Source: Bacteroidota bacterium
GTDB taxonomy: Bacteria; Bacteroidota; Bacteroidia; Bacteroidales; VadinHA17
Reading direction: 5' to 3'
DNA length: 19,322 nt
Assembly: GCA_023430725.1 (NCBI GenBank)
Contig: JAEYZD010000162.1
Location: 1 to 19,322, forward strand
The notes below the pieces were generated by a model. It made no database searches, was not told where the DNA came from, and saw nothing but the letters and a program-made list of their open reading frames with translations. This document shows, in pieces, positions 6,906 through 14,293 of the stretch (its first letter is position 1; each line of letters opens with the position of its first letter). Made by a program: the position numbers and the translations under genes.

Positions 6906-8051
6906 ATGAAAAAACGTGAATTTATCAAGATCGGGGGCCTTGCAGCAGGTGCAATCATTGCCGGGTGCAAGGCTTCCACTGCTGACGGTTCGTCAGGCAG
7001 GGGCATAGTTGCAGGCAAGGGAGGCGGTAAGCTGAAACTCAGCTACAGGCCTTACGAATTGCAGTTGCGTCATGTCTTTACGGTTGCGACCAACTCGAGA
7101 ACCACAACACCGGTGGTTCTTACGTCAATTGATTATGACGGTGTTACTGGCTTCGGAGAGGCTTCGATGCCTCCATACCTTGGCGAAAGCCATGAGTCGG
7201 TGCTCAATTTTCTGTCAAAAGTTGACCTGGAGCAATTCAGTGATCCGTTCCTGATGGAGGATATCCTGGCCTATGTTGAAGGGGTCATGCCCGGCAACTA
7301 TGCTGCCAAGGCCTCAATTGACATCGCACTGCATGATCTTACCGGCAAGCTTCTCGGGCAGCCGTGGTTCAGGATCTGGGGACTGGATCCGAAGAAAGCA
7401 CCGGTAACAAGCTTTACAATCGGTATTGATACTGCTGATGTGGTAAGGGAAAAGACACTTGAGGCCAGCGCCTTCCGGCAGCTTAAGATCAAGATGGGGC
7501 GTGACAATGACAAGGAGATGATTGATGTCGTCCGGTCAGTGACTGACGTTCCTGTCTTTGTCGATGTGAACCAGGGATGGAAGGACAGGAACTATGCACT
7601 GGAGATGGCTAACTACCTCAGCGAGAGGGGCGCGCTGTTCATAGAGCAGCCAATGCCCAAGGAGCAGGTGGAAGATATTGCATGGCTGACAGAGAGGAGT
7701 CCTCTGCCGATAGTTGCTGATGAGGCGCTGCAGACCGTCAGCCAGCTTCTCGGCATGAAGGGAATCTACAGTGGCATCAACATTAAGCTGATGAAGTGTG
7801 GCGGTATGCATGCAGCCTACAAAATGATTACGATGGCCAGGCAGATGGACATGAAGATTTTGATAGGATGTATGACCGAAACTTCCTGCGCTGTCTCCGC
7901 CGCTGCCCAGCTTTCACCGCTGGTCGATTGGGCGGATCTTGACGGTAATCTGCTGATCAGTAATGATATATATGACGGCATGACTGTGGTAGACGGAAAG
8001 ATCGTTCTGCCTGACCGGCCCGGTATAGGAATTACAGAGAAAAAAAGTTGA
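6906..8051 (+). CDS. L-Ala-D/L-Glu-type dipeptide epimerase (enolase superfamily), predicted Tat-like lipoprotein
   Basis: A 381-residue member of the muconate-lactonizing subgroup of the enolase superfamily. The catalytic acid/base lysines are in LKIKMG (Lys194, Lys196) and INIKLMKCGG (Lys294). Magnesium ligands are Asp220 (FVDVNQGW), Glu247 (FIEQPM) and Asp272 (VADEA). The DLDGN motif (Asp344, Asp346) is the pair that binds the dipeptide alpha-ammonium group in Ala-Glu epimerases, so I favour dipeptide epimerase over muconate cycloisomerase or o-succinylbenzoate synthase. Expected reaction: L-Ala-D-Glu to L-Ala-L-Glu, making murein dipeptide usable by ordinary peptidases. The N-terminus is unusual: KKREFIKIGG resembles a twin-arginine motif with Lys-Arg, and IIAGC at 17-21 is a lipobox, so the enzyme is probably exported folded and lipid-anchored, whereas B. 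subtilis and E. coli relatives are cytoplasmic. A Gly/Ser-rich spacer (about residues 22-42) joins the anchor to the domain. It follows the NlpC/P60 gene after 6 bp, clearly one operon. Confidence 0.9.
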   Translation: MKKREFIKIGGLAAGAIIAGCKASTADGSSGRGIVAGKGGGKLKLSYRPYELQLRHVFTVATNSRTTTPVVLTSIDYDGVTGFGEASMPPYLGESHESVLNFLSKVDLEQFSDPFLMEDILAYVEGVMPGNYAAKASIDIALHDLTGKLLGQPWFRIWGLDPKKAPVTSFTIGIDTADVVREKTLEASAFRQLKIKMGRDNDKEMIDVVRSVTDVPVFVDVNQGWKDRNYALEMANYLSERGALFIEQPMPKEQVEDIAWLTERSPLPIVADEALQTVSQLLGMKGIYSGINIKLMKCGGMHAAYKMITMARQMDMKILIGCMTETSCAVSAAAQLSPLVDWADLDGNLLISNDIYDGMTVVDGKIVLPDRPGIGITEKKS

Positions 8052-8061
8052 AACTTGTAAT

Positions 8062-8100
8062 ACATCCTGCATATAAATATGTATCTTGCTTGTGGGATGT
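8062..8100 (+). promoter_or_regulatory. Hairpin in the leader between epimerase and susC-like gene
   Basis: In the 112-bp gap, bases 8062-8070 can pair with 8092-8100 (nine pairs, two of them G-U), enclosing an AT-rich loop. No T-run follows, so this is not an obvious intrinsic terminator. TATCTTGC at 8082-8089 is a one-mismatch version of the -7 box but has no well-placed -33 element. The rest of the leader to the susC-like ATG is A-rich with no Shine-Dalgarno. The hairpin may be a processing or attenuation site, or chance. Confidence 0.2.
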
Positions 8101-8163
8101 GGTGTACGGAAATCAATCAAATATATAACCTAATCAATACTATTTAACCCTAAATCCAATCAC

Positions 8164-11100
8164 ATGAGAACAAAACTATTAATGTTGTTTGCGGTTTTGG
8201 GACTGATGCTTTCACAAAGCATTTATGCTCAGTCTAAGATCGTGACAGGAACTGTCACTGACGCCACAACGAATGAGACGTTGCCTGGCGTCAACGTGAT
8301 AATCAAGAACACTACCACGGGTACCAGTACCGACCCCATGGGGAACTATGCCATTACGGTGGCCCCCGGTCAGGTGCTGTTGTTCAGTTCGCTGGGATAT
8401 GCTCCCCGTGAGGTGACCGTGGGAGCGGGGAACAGGATAAGCGTAAGCCTGTCTCCGGACGTTCAGCTGATAGAGGATGTGGTGATCACCTCAGAATTCG
8501 GGATGAAGCGTGTGTCCCGTGCTGTAGGATCATCGGTTCAGAACGTCAAGGCCTCCGACATTGCGGAGTCCGGACGTGATAACTTCATCACGGCACTGCA
8601 GGGCCGCGTGGCAGGTATGACCGTCAATAGCACCAGCGGTGCTCCCGGTGCTTCCACTTCGGTCGTACTCAGAAGCATTACCTCAATATCCGGGAATAAC
8701 CAGCCGCTTTATGTAATTGACGGTATCCCGATGAACAACTCATCATTTGACCCGCTTGGCATGGTTCAGCCGGTTGAAACCTTCGCGGTACGCAACCTTG
8801 ACTTTGCATCGAGAGGAAACGACTTCAACCCTGAGGATATAGAGTCAATGACAGTGCTCAAGGGTGCTGCTGCCGCTGCCCTTTACGGTTCAGACGCTTC
8901 AAACGGCGCCATCATCATCACAACCAAGAAAGGTGTTGCCGGAAGAGGCAAGGTATCATACAACAATTCATTCAGGTGGGACAATGCCTACGGTATTCCT
9001 GAACTGCAGGACAAATATACAAGCGGCTATTACGGAACCACCAACTATTATTATCTCACCCGTTTCGGTGGCAAGTATGTTCCGGGGATGACCCTATATG
9101 ACAATGTTGATGCAATCCTCCAGACCGGTTTCACTATGAGGCATAACATCTCGGTTGAAGGCGGTTCTGACAGGGTTACACTTCGTGCTTCGGCTTCAAC
9201 TCTTGATCAGCAGGGTGTTATCATAACCTCTGATTTCTCAAGGTTCAACCTTTCTCTCTCCGGAAAAGCAGAAGTGACCAAATGGCTGACTGTTGAGTCC
9301 ACCATGCAGTATGCTTCCACGGAGAACAACAAGGTTCCGCTGGGTGTTTCCGGCCCTCTCTACATGGCAATGCGCTGGCCGATGGTTGACGACATGAGAG
9401 AATGGCTTGCAGAGGACGGATCGCACATGAGCACACCGGACTATTATCTTGACGGAGACCTGATTAACCCAATCTTCGGCCTTAACAGGAATAAACTGTT
9501 TGACGATTCCGACAGGTTCATTTCAAACGTATCAGCAACACTGGTTCCCCTGACGAACACATTCGTCCGTGCACAGATCGGATGGGATGTTGGTATGCAG
9601 ACCTACATCGCAACCAGGCACCCATACTATGACACCTATCAGGACGGCACCGGAATCTATAACATTTCCAAGTCGAACTTCTCCGATCCCACCCTGAACG
9701 TTCTGACCGGTTATTCAAATAACTTTCTGAATGACAAACTGTCCGTAACGGCACAGTTCGGTTATCACCAGCTTGAAAACGGGGTGACAAGGCTTGGTAC
9801 TTACGGTACCAAATTTGCCGTTGTCGACTTCCAGTCGATAAATAACTGCGACCCGCTGTCGATCAGCTCATCGCAGCGCCACACAAAGAGAAGGATTCAG
9901 GCTCTCTCAGGTCAGTTGGAACTTGGCTACAACCAGATGGCTTATCTGACTCTCCGAGCCCGTAACGACTGGTCCTCAACTCTTCCGGTAGAAAACAACC
10001 GTTACTTCTATCCAGCAGTGGAGGGATCATTCATTGCTTCAGAGCTTCCTTTCATCAAGGGAAACAGTGTACTCAACTATTTGAAGCTCAGAGGTTCGAT
10101 TGCACAGGTTGGTAAGGATGCAGGTCCGCTTGAGATAGATCCTCAGCTTGAGCCCACACTTCTTACAGGCGGCGGTTACAAGTACGGATTCACCGGCCCC
10201 AACAGGAACCTGAGACCAGAGATCACCACTTCTAAGGAGGTTGGCTTCGAGGGTCGCTTCCTTGATGACAGGATCAATGTGGACTTCACATATTTCTGGA
10301 CTCATTGCGATGATCAGATCGTAAAGGGCTTCCGTCTCAGCTACGGTACCGGATTCGTGCTCAACAACATGAACGTTGGTACGTTTGAGACCTGGGGATG
10401 GGAAGGTATGATCAACGGTGACATACTCCGCCTGGGTAACGGTCTTCGCTGGAACCTTGGTTTCACTGCCTCTCATACTGACTCAGAGGTGGTTTACCTT
10501 CCTGCAAACGTTACAGAGTACTACAATGCATACACCTGGAACTCAGGAAACATCAGGAACGGTATCATGCTCGGCTATCCTGTCACAACTATCACCGGCA
10601 GGGCATGGCTACGCAATGATGCAGGAGATGTCATCATCAGTCCGACAACAGGCACTCCTGTTGTGAATGCAAACTGGACTGTTGTCGGCAACCGTGAACC
10701 CAAGCTTCGCTACGGTATGACTTCAGCACTCAGCTATAAGGGTCTCCGTCTGTCAGCAATGTTCTCGGGCCGGTACAAGGCTACAGTCGTGAACGGCACG
10801 AAGCGTCTGATGATGCAGGAAGGTCTGAGCTGGGAGTCTGTTACCATGCGTGAAAGCGGTTCATATGTATTTGAGGGTGTGCTGCAGGACGGCAACGAGA
10901 ACACAGCCAATCCCACCAAAAACAATATCGTGGTTGATATGAATCTCTTCAACACCACCTATACAGGCGGTGATGAGGACTGGATTGAGGAGGATGTCAA
11001 CTACCTGCGTCTGCAGGAACTGCGTCTCTCATACAACCTGCCAGCAAAATGGATGAACAAGACCACAATCCTGTCACAGGCCAGTGTTTTCATAACAGGC

Positions 11101-11256
11101 AATGACCTTGCAGTCTGGACCAACTACTCAGGTATTGACGCTGTGGGCAACACAGTCTCAGCAGCTGCCGGTGGAACAGGAGGCGAGGGTATCGATGTGT
11201 ATTCACTTCCTAACCCGAGGGGTATCTCACTGGGTATTAATGTGACATTCAAATAA
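8164..11256 (+). CDS. SusC/RagA-like TonB-dependent outer-membrane receptor
   Basis: A 1030-residue beta-barrel transporter that forms the channel half of a SusCD importer. The signal peptide ends near YAQ (residue 23). It is followed directly by a CarboxypepD_reg-like domain (about 25-105, VTGTVTDATTNETLPGVNV), a plug domain (about 115-240, with LQGRVAGMTV, PLYVIDGIPM, GAAAAALYGSDASNGAIIITTKKG) and the barrel, ending GISLGINVTFK with the terminal aromatic-plus-Lys common in this family. There is no N-terminal STN domain, so control by an ECF-sigma/anti-sigma pair is not expected, and none is encoded in the window. The possible TonB box is the EDVVITSEFG region near 100-110. The SusD-like gene follows after 24 bp. 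Family membership is certain. The ligand is unknown from sequence: SusC proteins import oligosaccharides, glycopeptides or peptides, and the upstream murein-salvage genes make murein fragments the best guess. Confidence 0.95.
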   Translation: MRTKLLMLFAVLGLMLSQSIYAQSKIVTGTVTDATTNETLPGVNVIIKNTTTGTSTDPMGNYAITVAPGQVLLFSSLGYAPREVTVGAGNRISVSLSPDVQLIEDVVITSEFGMKRVSRAVGSSVQNVKASDIAESGRDNFITALQGRVAGMTVNSTSGAPGASTSVVLRSITSISGNNQPLYVIDGIPMNNSSFDPLGMVQPVETFAVRNLDFASRGNDFNPEDIESMTVLKGAAAAALYGSDASNGAIIITTKKGVAGRGKVSYNNSFRWDNAYGIPELQDKYTSGYYGTTNYYYLTRFGGKYVPGMTLYDNVDAILQTGFTMRHNISVEGGSDRVTLRASASTLDQQGVIITSDFSRFNLSLSGKAEVTKWLTVESTMQYASTENNKVPLGVSGPLYMAMRWPMVDDMREWLAEDGSHMSTPDYYLDGDLINPIFGLNRNKLFDDSDRFISNVSATLVPLTNTFVRAQIGWDVGMQTYIATRHPYYDTYQDGTGIYNISKSNFSDPTLNVLTGYSNNFLNDKLSVTAQFGYHQLENGVTRLGTYGTKFAVVDFQSINNCDPLSISSSQRHTKRRIQALSGQLELGYNQMAYLTLRARNDWSSTLPVENNRYFYPAVEGSFIASELPFIKGNSVLNYLKLRGSIAQVGKDAGPLEIDPQLEPTLLTGGGYKYGFTGPNRNLRPEITTSKEVGFEGRFLDDRINVDFTYFWTHCDDQIVKGFRLSYGTGFVLNNMNVGTFETWGWEGMINGDILRLGNGLRWNLGFTASHTDSEVVYLPANVTEYYNAYTWNSGNIRNGIMLGYPVTTITGRAWLRNDAGDVIISPTTGTPVVNANWTVVGNREPKLRYGMTSALSYKGLRLSAMFSGRYKATVVNGTKRLMMQEGLSWESVTMRESGSYVFEGVLQDGNENTANPTKNNIVVDMNLFNTTYTGGDEDWIEEDVNYLRLQELRLSYNLPAKWMNKTTILSQASVFITGNDLAVWTNYSGIDAVGNTVSAAAGGTGGEGIDVYSLPNPRGISLGINVTFK

Positions 11257-11280
11257 TTGCTAATACAAAAAACTGAAACA

Positions 11281-13200
11281 ATGATAAAAAAGATATCAAT
11301 TTCCGTTGTTTTGCTGGCATCGTTCATGTTCATAACCACAAGTTGTGAGGATTGGCTGGATGTCAACAAAAACGTGGATGCTCCCGATTATGTGGAGGGT
11401 TATCTCTACCTCGCGGGGATCATCCAGCAATACCAGGGCATGTACTGGGATATCCGTGCGACAGGCCCCCTCTCCCAGATGATGGGTACCACTTCCTATA
11501 CGACTTTTGCACAACACTACTACAGCGCAGGCAGTGACGCTGCCGGTGAAATATGGCGTGTTGTTTACTGGTTGCAGGGGATGAACCTTGAGAATATGAT
11601 AAACCAGTCGGTTGCAGCAGAAAACTGGACCCTGGCAGGGATCGGTTATGCAATCAAGGCATATTCATGGGATCAGATGACCAAGTTACACGGTGAGCTC
11701 ATCCTGAAGGATGCATTCGTTCCCGGACTTCTGGCTCACAGGTATGATTATCAGGATACGATCTATAAGTCAGTCCGTGACTGGGCATACAAGGCAGTTG
11801 AATACCTCAGCATGCCTGATGCAACGGGTTACGGTACAAAAATCAGCGCCAATGATTATATCTACGGTGGTGATCCTGAGAAGTGGAAGAAATTTGCTTA
11901 CGGAGTTATTGTGAGCAACCTTGCATCCCTTTCCAACAAGGCTGACTTCACAACTGAGTATGCAACCGAACTTCTTGATGCTGCCTCCAAATCCTTTGCT
12001 GCAAACTCTGATAATGCTACGGTCAGGGTGACCGGGGGAGGTGCTGCTGCTGCTCAGGGTGCCTACAATAACTTCTGGGGAACAGCTCGCGTCAACCTTT
12101 CACGTTCATACTTCCAGCATGAATATGCGGTTCAGGTCTTCACCGGAACCGTACCTGTATATGACCAGGCAACCGGAAACAAGACTACCGTAACAGGCAA
12201 CAGTTATTATCCTTACCAGCTTGCTGATAAGCAGATTGTCTGCGATACAATCATTACCGTTCCCGGCCACTATGATCCGCGTGTTGCAGTCAAGCTTGCA
12301 ACCACTGATGATGCAGCCTATACGAATCTCGACAATGCCTATGCAATCAAGAAACGTAAGTACTACGGCGGAAGTTTTACAGGCACTGGCGGCCCGATAG
12401 GTACGGCTCCTTCGTTCTACGGCCGCAACGTTGGCTCAGCTGCAACAAGCACCGATGATGCGGCGCATGACGGCAGTGGCCGCTGGCTCTACCGTGATGA
12501 TGCACCATATATCCTGATGACATATGCCCAGCTGAAATTCTGCGTGGCAGAAGCTCTCTGGAAACTTGACCGCAAGACAGAATCGCTCCAGGCGTTCAAA
12601 GACGGCGTCAAGGCTGATCTGGAGTTCACAGGTGAGTATATAGTTACCGGCAAGCCGGGCAAGATCGTTGACGAGGTTCAGACCACCCTGGGTGTTACCG
12701 GCGGTGACAAGCTGACCAAGGGTGTTTATACAACCATGGCAGATGAGTATGCTGCCGGTCCCTATGTTGACGGCCTGACCGAAGCTGACTTCACTCTCTC
12801 ACATATCATGATGCAGAAGTGGGTTGCCCTTTATCCCTGGGGAGCTTCCGAAGCATGGGTTGATATGAGGAAATATCATTATGATATTGAGTATACGGGT
12901 GATTATCCGAAGAGCGGCAATGGCTGGGATCTTACAACCGTTACGATGAAATGGGATACTGATCCCGACAAGGTATACAAGGGTCTCTATCTTGCACCGG
13001 CACAGGTCCAGAGCCGCAAGGCTGCATGGAACACCTTTAATGAAGGTTCACCCTGTTACAGGATACGTCCGCGCTACAACTCAGAATACATGTGGAACAA
13101 ACCTTCACTTGAGGGTCTGAAACCCATATCAGGAATGGCGCCCAACTATCAGACCTCAATACCGTGGTTTGCCTATCCAGGTGCTATGCCTCAGAACTAA
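11281..13200 (+). CDS. SusD/RagB-family surface lipoprotein (SusD-like_2 type)
   Basis: A 639-residue lipoprotein that acts as the ligand-binding lid on the SusC-like barrel. I start it at the ATG at 11281: the in-frame TTG directly after the susC stop (11257) would put eight extra residues ahead of a perfect signal peptide. The signal runs MIKKISISVVLLASFMFITTSC, with lipidation at Cys22. EDWLDVNKN follows; acidic residues right after the cysteine are the usual Bacteroidota surface-export signal. The N-terminal helical segment (DWLDVNKN, YLYLAGIIQQYQ) and the C-terminal RPRYNSEYMWN region are typical of the SusD-like_2 branch rather than classical starch SusD. A long middle part (about residues 240-420) rich in Gly, Ala and Tyr probably shapes the binding site. 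The 26-bp gap to the DUF4397 gene indicates a three-gene unit. Confidence 0.92.
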   Translation: MIKKISISVVLLASFMFITTSCEDWLDVNKNVDAPDYVEGYLYLAGIIQQYQGMYWDIRATGPLSQMMGTTSYTTFAQHYYSAGSDAAGEIWRVVYWLQGMNLENMINQSVAAENWTLAGIGYAIKAYSWDQMTKLHGELILKDAFVPGLLAHRYDYQDTIYKSVRDWAYKAVEYLSMPDATGYGTKISANDYIYGGDPEKWKKFAYGVIVSNLASLSNKADFTTEYATELLDAASKSFAANSDNATVRVTGGGAAAAQGAYNNFWGTARVNLSRSYFQHEYAVQVFTGTVPVYDQATGNKTTVTGNSYYPYQLADKQIVCDTIITVPGHYDPRVAVKLATTDDAAYTNLDNAYAIKKRKYYGGSFTGTGGPIGTAPSFYGRNVGSAATSTDDAAHDGSGRWLYRDDAPYILMTYAQLKFCVAEALWKLDRKTESLQAFKDGVKADLEFTGEYIVTGKPGKIVDEVQTTLGVTGGDKLTKGVYTTMADEYAAGPYVDGLTEADFTLSHIMMQKWVALYPWGASEAWVDMRKYHYDIEYTGDYPKSGNGWDLTTVTMKWDTDPDKVYKGLYLAPAQVQSRKAAWNTFNEGSPCYRIRPRYNSEYMWNKPSLEGLKPISGMAPNYQTSIPWFAYPGAMPQN

Positions 13201-13226
13201 TCGTCAAACCGGATAAATTATAGAAA

Positions 13227-14066
13227 ATGAAAATTATAAAATTCTTTACTCTGATACTGGCTGTTACTCTGATGGTTTCCTGCGAGAAGCATGAAATTGA
13301 ATTCGGAGGAGAATACGTCAGTGACATGGCGGAGTTCCAGTTGCATTACATTGCTCCTGTGACAGCCGTGGCTGCAAACAACCTTACAAGGGTAGACATA
13401 AACAACCAGATGTTCGCCAACAACAAGGCTCCGCTTAATACCTACAATGCCATCCCGAGCGGTAGTGTCGGCAGATTCTACGCTGTTCAGCCCGGAAATG
13501 TGAACATCAAACTTTATAAACTGGGCAAGGTTACAGTTGACTCACTTGTGTACGAGCAGAACGTGACCCTGGCGAAAGGGAAGCAGAACCTTTTCATTCA
13601 CGACATGACCAAACCTCCGGTTGTGATTGACAACGGTTATCCCTATGAACGCAGGGAAACAGTACAGGACGACTCAACAATCTGGGTCAAGTTCTACAAC
13701 TTCCTCTATGAGACCGCCAATGTTCCTACAACACTCAGGTTGCAGTACCAGTATATCAGCACCCGTACAAACGAGCTGGTTAACATTGGCGAACCTGTGG
13801 CTTTCGCCGAGACTACCGGATGGCAGCAGGTTCTGTTCATTAAAGAAGGTCCGCTGGACAATGAACGTCGCATCGATTACCGTATAAAGGTGATTGATGA
13901 TAACGGAAGCGTTGTCGGCGATCTCCAGATAAGGAACGCGAGCGGCACTTATGTAAGCTATTCTGACTGGTGGAATGGAATCCTTGGCAGGAGGTATCAT
14001 CATATCTTCGCCGGGATGAGGGCTGCAGCACCGGCCAGCGCCGTGAGGGTCTTTACCGCATTATAG
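13227..14066 (+). CDS. DUF4397-domain lipoprotein, third gene of the SusCD unit
   Basis: A 279-residue lipoprotein with signal MKIIKFFTLILAVTLMVSC (Cys19), followed by EKHEIEFGGE, an acidic stretch that suggests surface exposure. Residues about 35-150 match the DUF4397 pattern: a beta-rich immunoglobulin-like domain with VRINNQ-like and PSGSVGRFYAVQPGNVNIKLYK strands. The C-terminal part (150-279) is also beta-rich (LRLQYQYIS, RIDYRIKVIDDNGSV) and unassigned. No catalytic motif is visible. It sits where SusE/SusF-like surface glycan-binding proteins sit in other systems, so an accessory ligand-binding role is plausible, though DUF4397 itself has no established function that I can invoke. A strong terminator hairpin starts 58 bp after its stop, closing the operon. 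Confidence 0.82.
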   Translation: MKIIKFFTLILAVTLMVSCEKHEIEFGGEYVSDMAEFQLHYIAPVTAVAANNLTRVDINNQMFANNKAPLNTYNAIPSGSVGRFYAVQPGNVNIKLYKLGKVTVDSLVYEQNVTLAKGKQNLFIHDMTKPPVVIDNGYPYERRETVQDDSTIWVKFYNFLYETANVPTTLRLQYQYISTRTNELVNIGEPVAFAETTGWQQVLFIKEGPLDNERRIDYRIKVIDDNGSVVGDLQIRNASGTYVSYSDWWNGILGRRYHHIFAGMRAAAPASAVRVFTAL

Positions 14067-14124
14067 TTTTTTTGTACAGTTTGGAGGTTTTGCCCTTCAG
14101 TGGGTAGAATCAGGCTTGGTTACT

Positions 14125-14160
14125 GCAGAGGCACTGAATTTCAGTGCCTCTGCTTTATGT
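14125..14160 (+). terminator. Intrinsic terminator after the SusCD-DUF4397 unit
   Basis: A perfect 13-bp stem (gcagaggcactga at 14125-14137 and its complement at 14141-14153) with a 3-nt loop is followed by a T-rich tail (tttatgttta). No T-run exists on the opposite strand, so it serves the plus-strand genes ending at 14066. Confidence 0.8.
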
Positions 14161-14244
14161 TTATGAATCTGTCTGCCGGGTTTGATTTAGTAACGACTTG
14201 ATTTCCCTCGGTTCAACCTGTTGTAACCGCGGGCTGGTTGAGTT

Positions 14245-14263
14245 CCGGGATTTTACATCCCGG
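14245..14263. other. Short hairpin downstream of the M3 peptidase gene
   Basis: ccggga (14245-14250) pairs with tcccgg (14258-14263) around a 7-nt loop, and ttcc/ggaa extends it if two bases are bulged. It lies 30 bp past the stop of the minus-strand peptidase gene, but no T-run follows on that strand. It may stabilise the mRNA 3' end. Otherwise the 227-bp gap (14067-14293) holds only the terminator at 14125-14160. Confidence 0.25.
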
Positions 14264-14293
14264 GGAATCCGTGGATTATATGACTTTTGCGCT

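Noticed and set aside
6906..8051. Muconate cycloisomerase or o-succinylbenzoate synthase
   Set aside because: The DLDGN motif and the neighbouring NlpC/P60 enzyme favour a dipeptide epimerase.
10039..10476. 145-residue minus-strand open frame inside the susC-like gene
   Set aside because: It is a shadow of a conserved barrel coding region with no start context or domain.
11257..11280. TTG start for the SusD-like gene directly after the susC stop
   Set aside because: The ATG at 11281 begins a perfect lipoprotein signal peptide; the extra eight residues would precede it.
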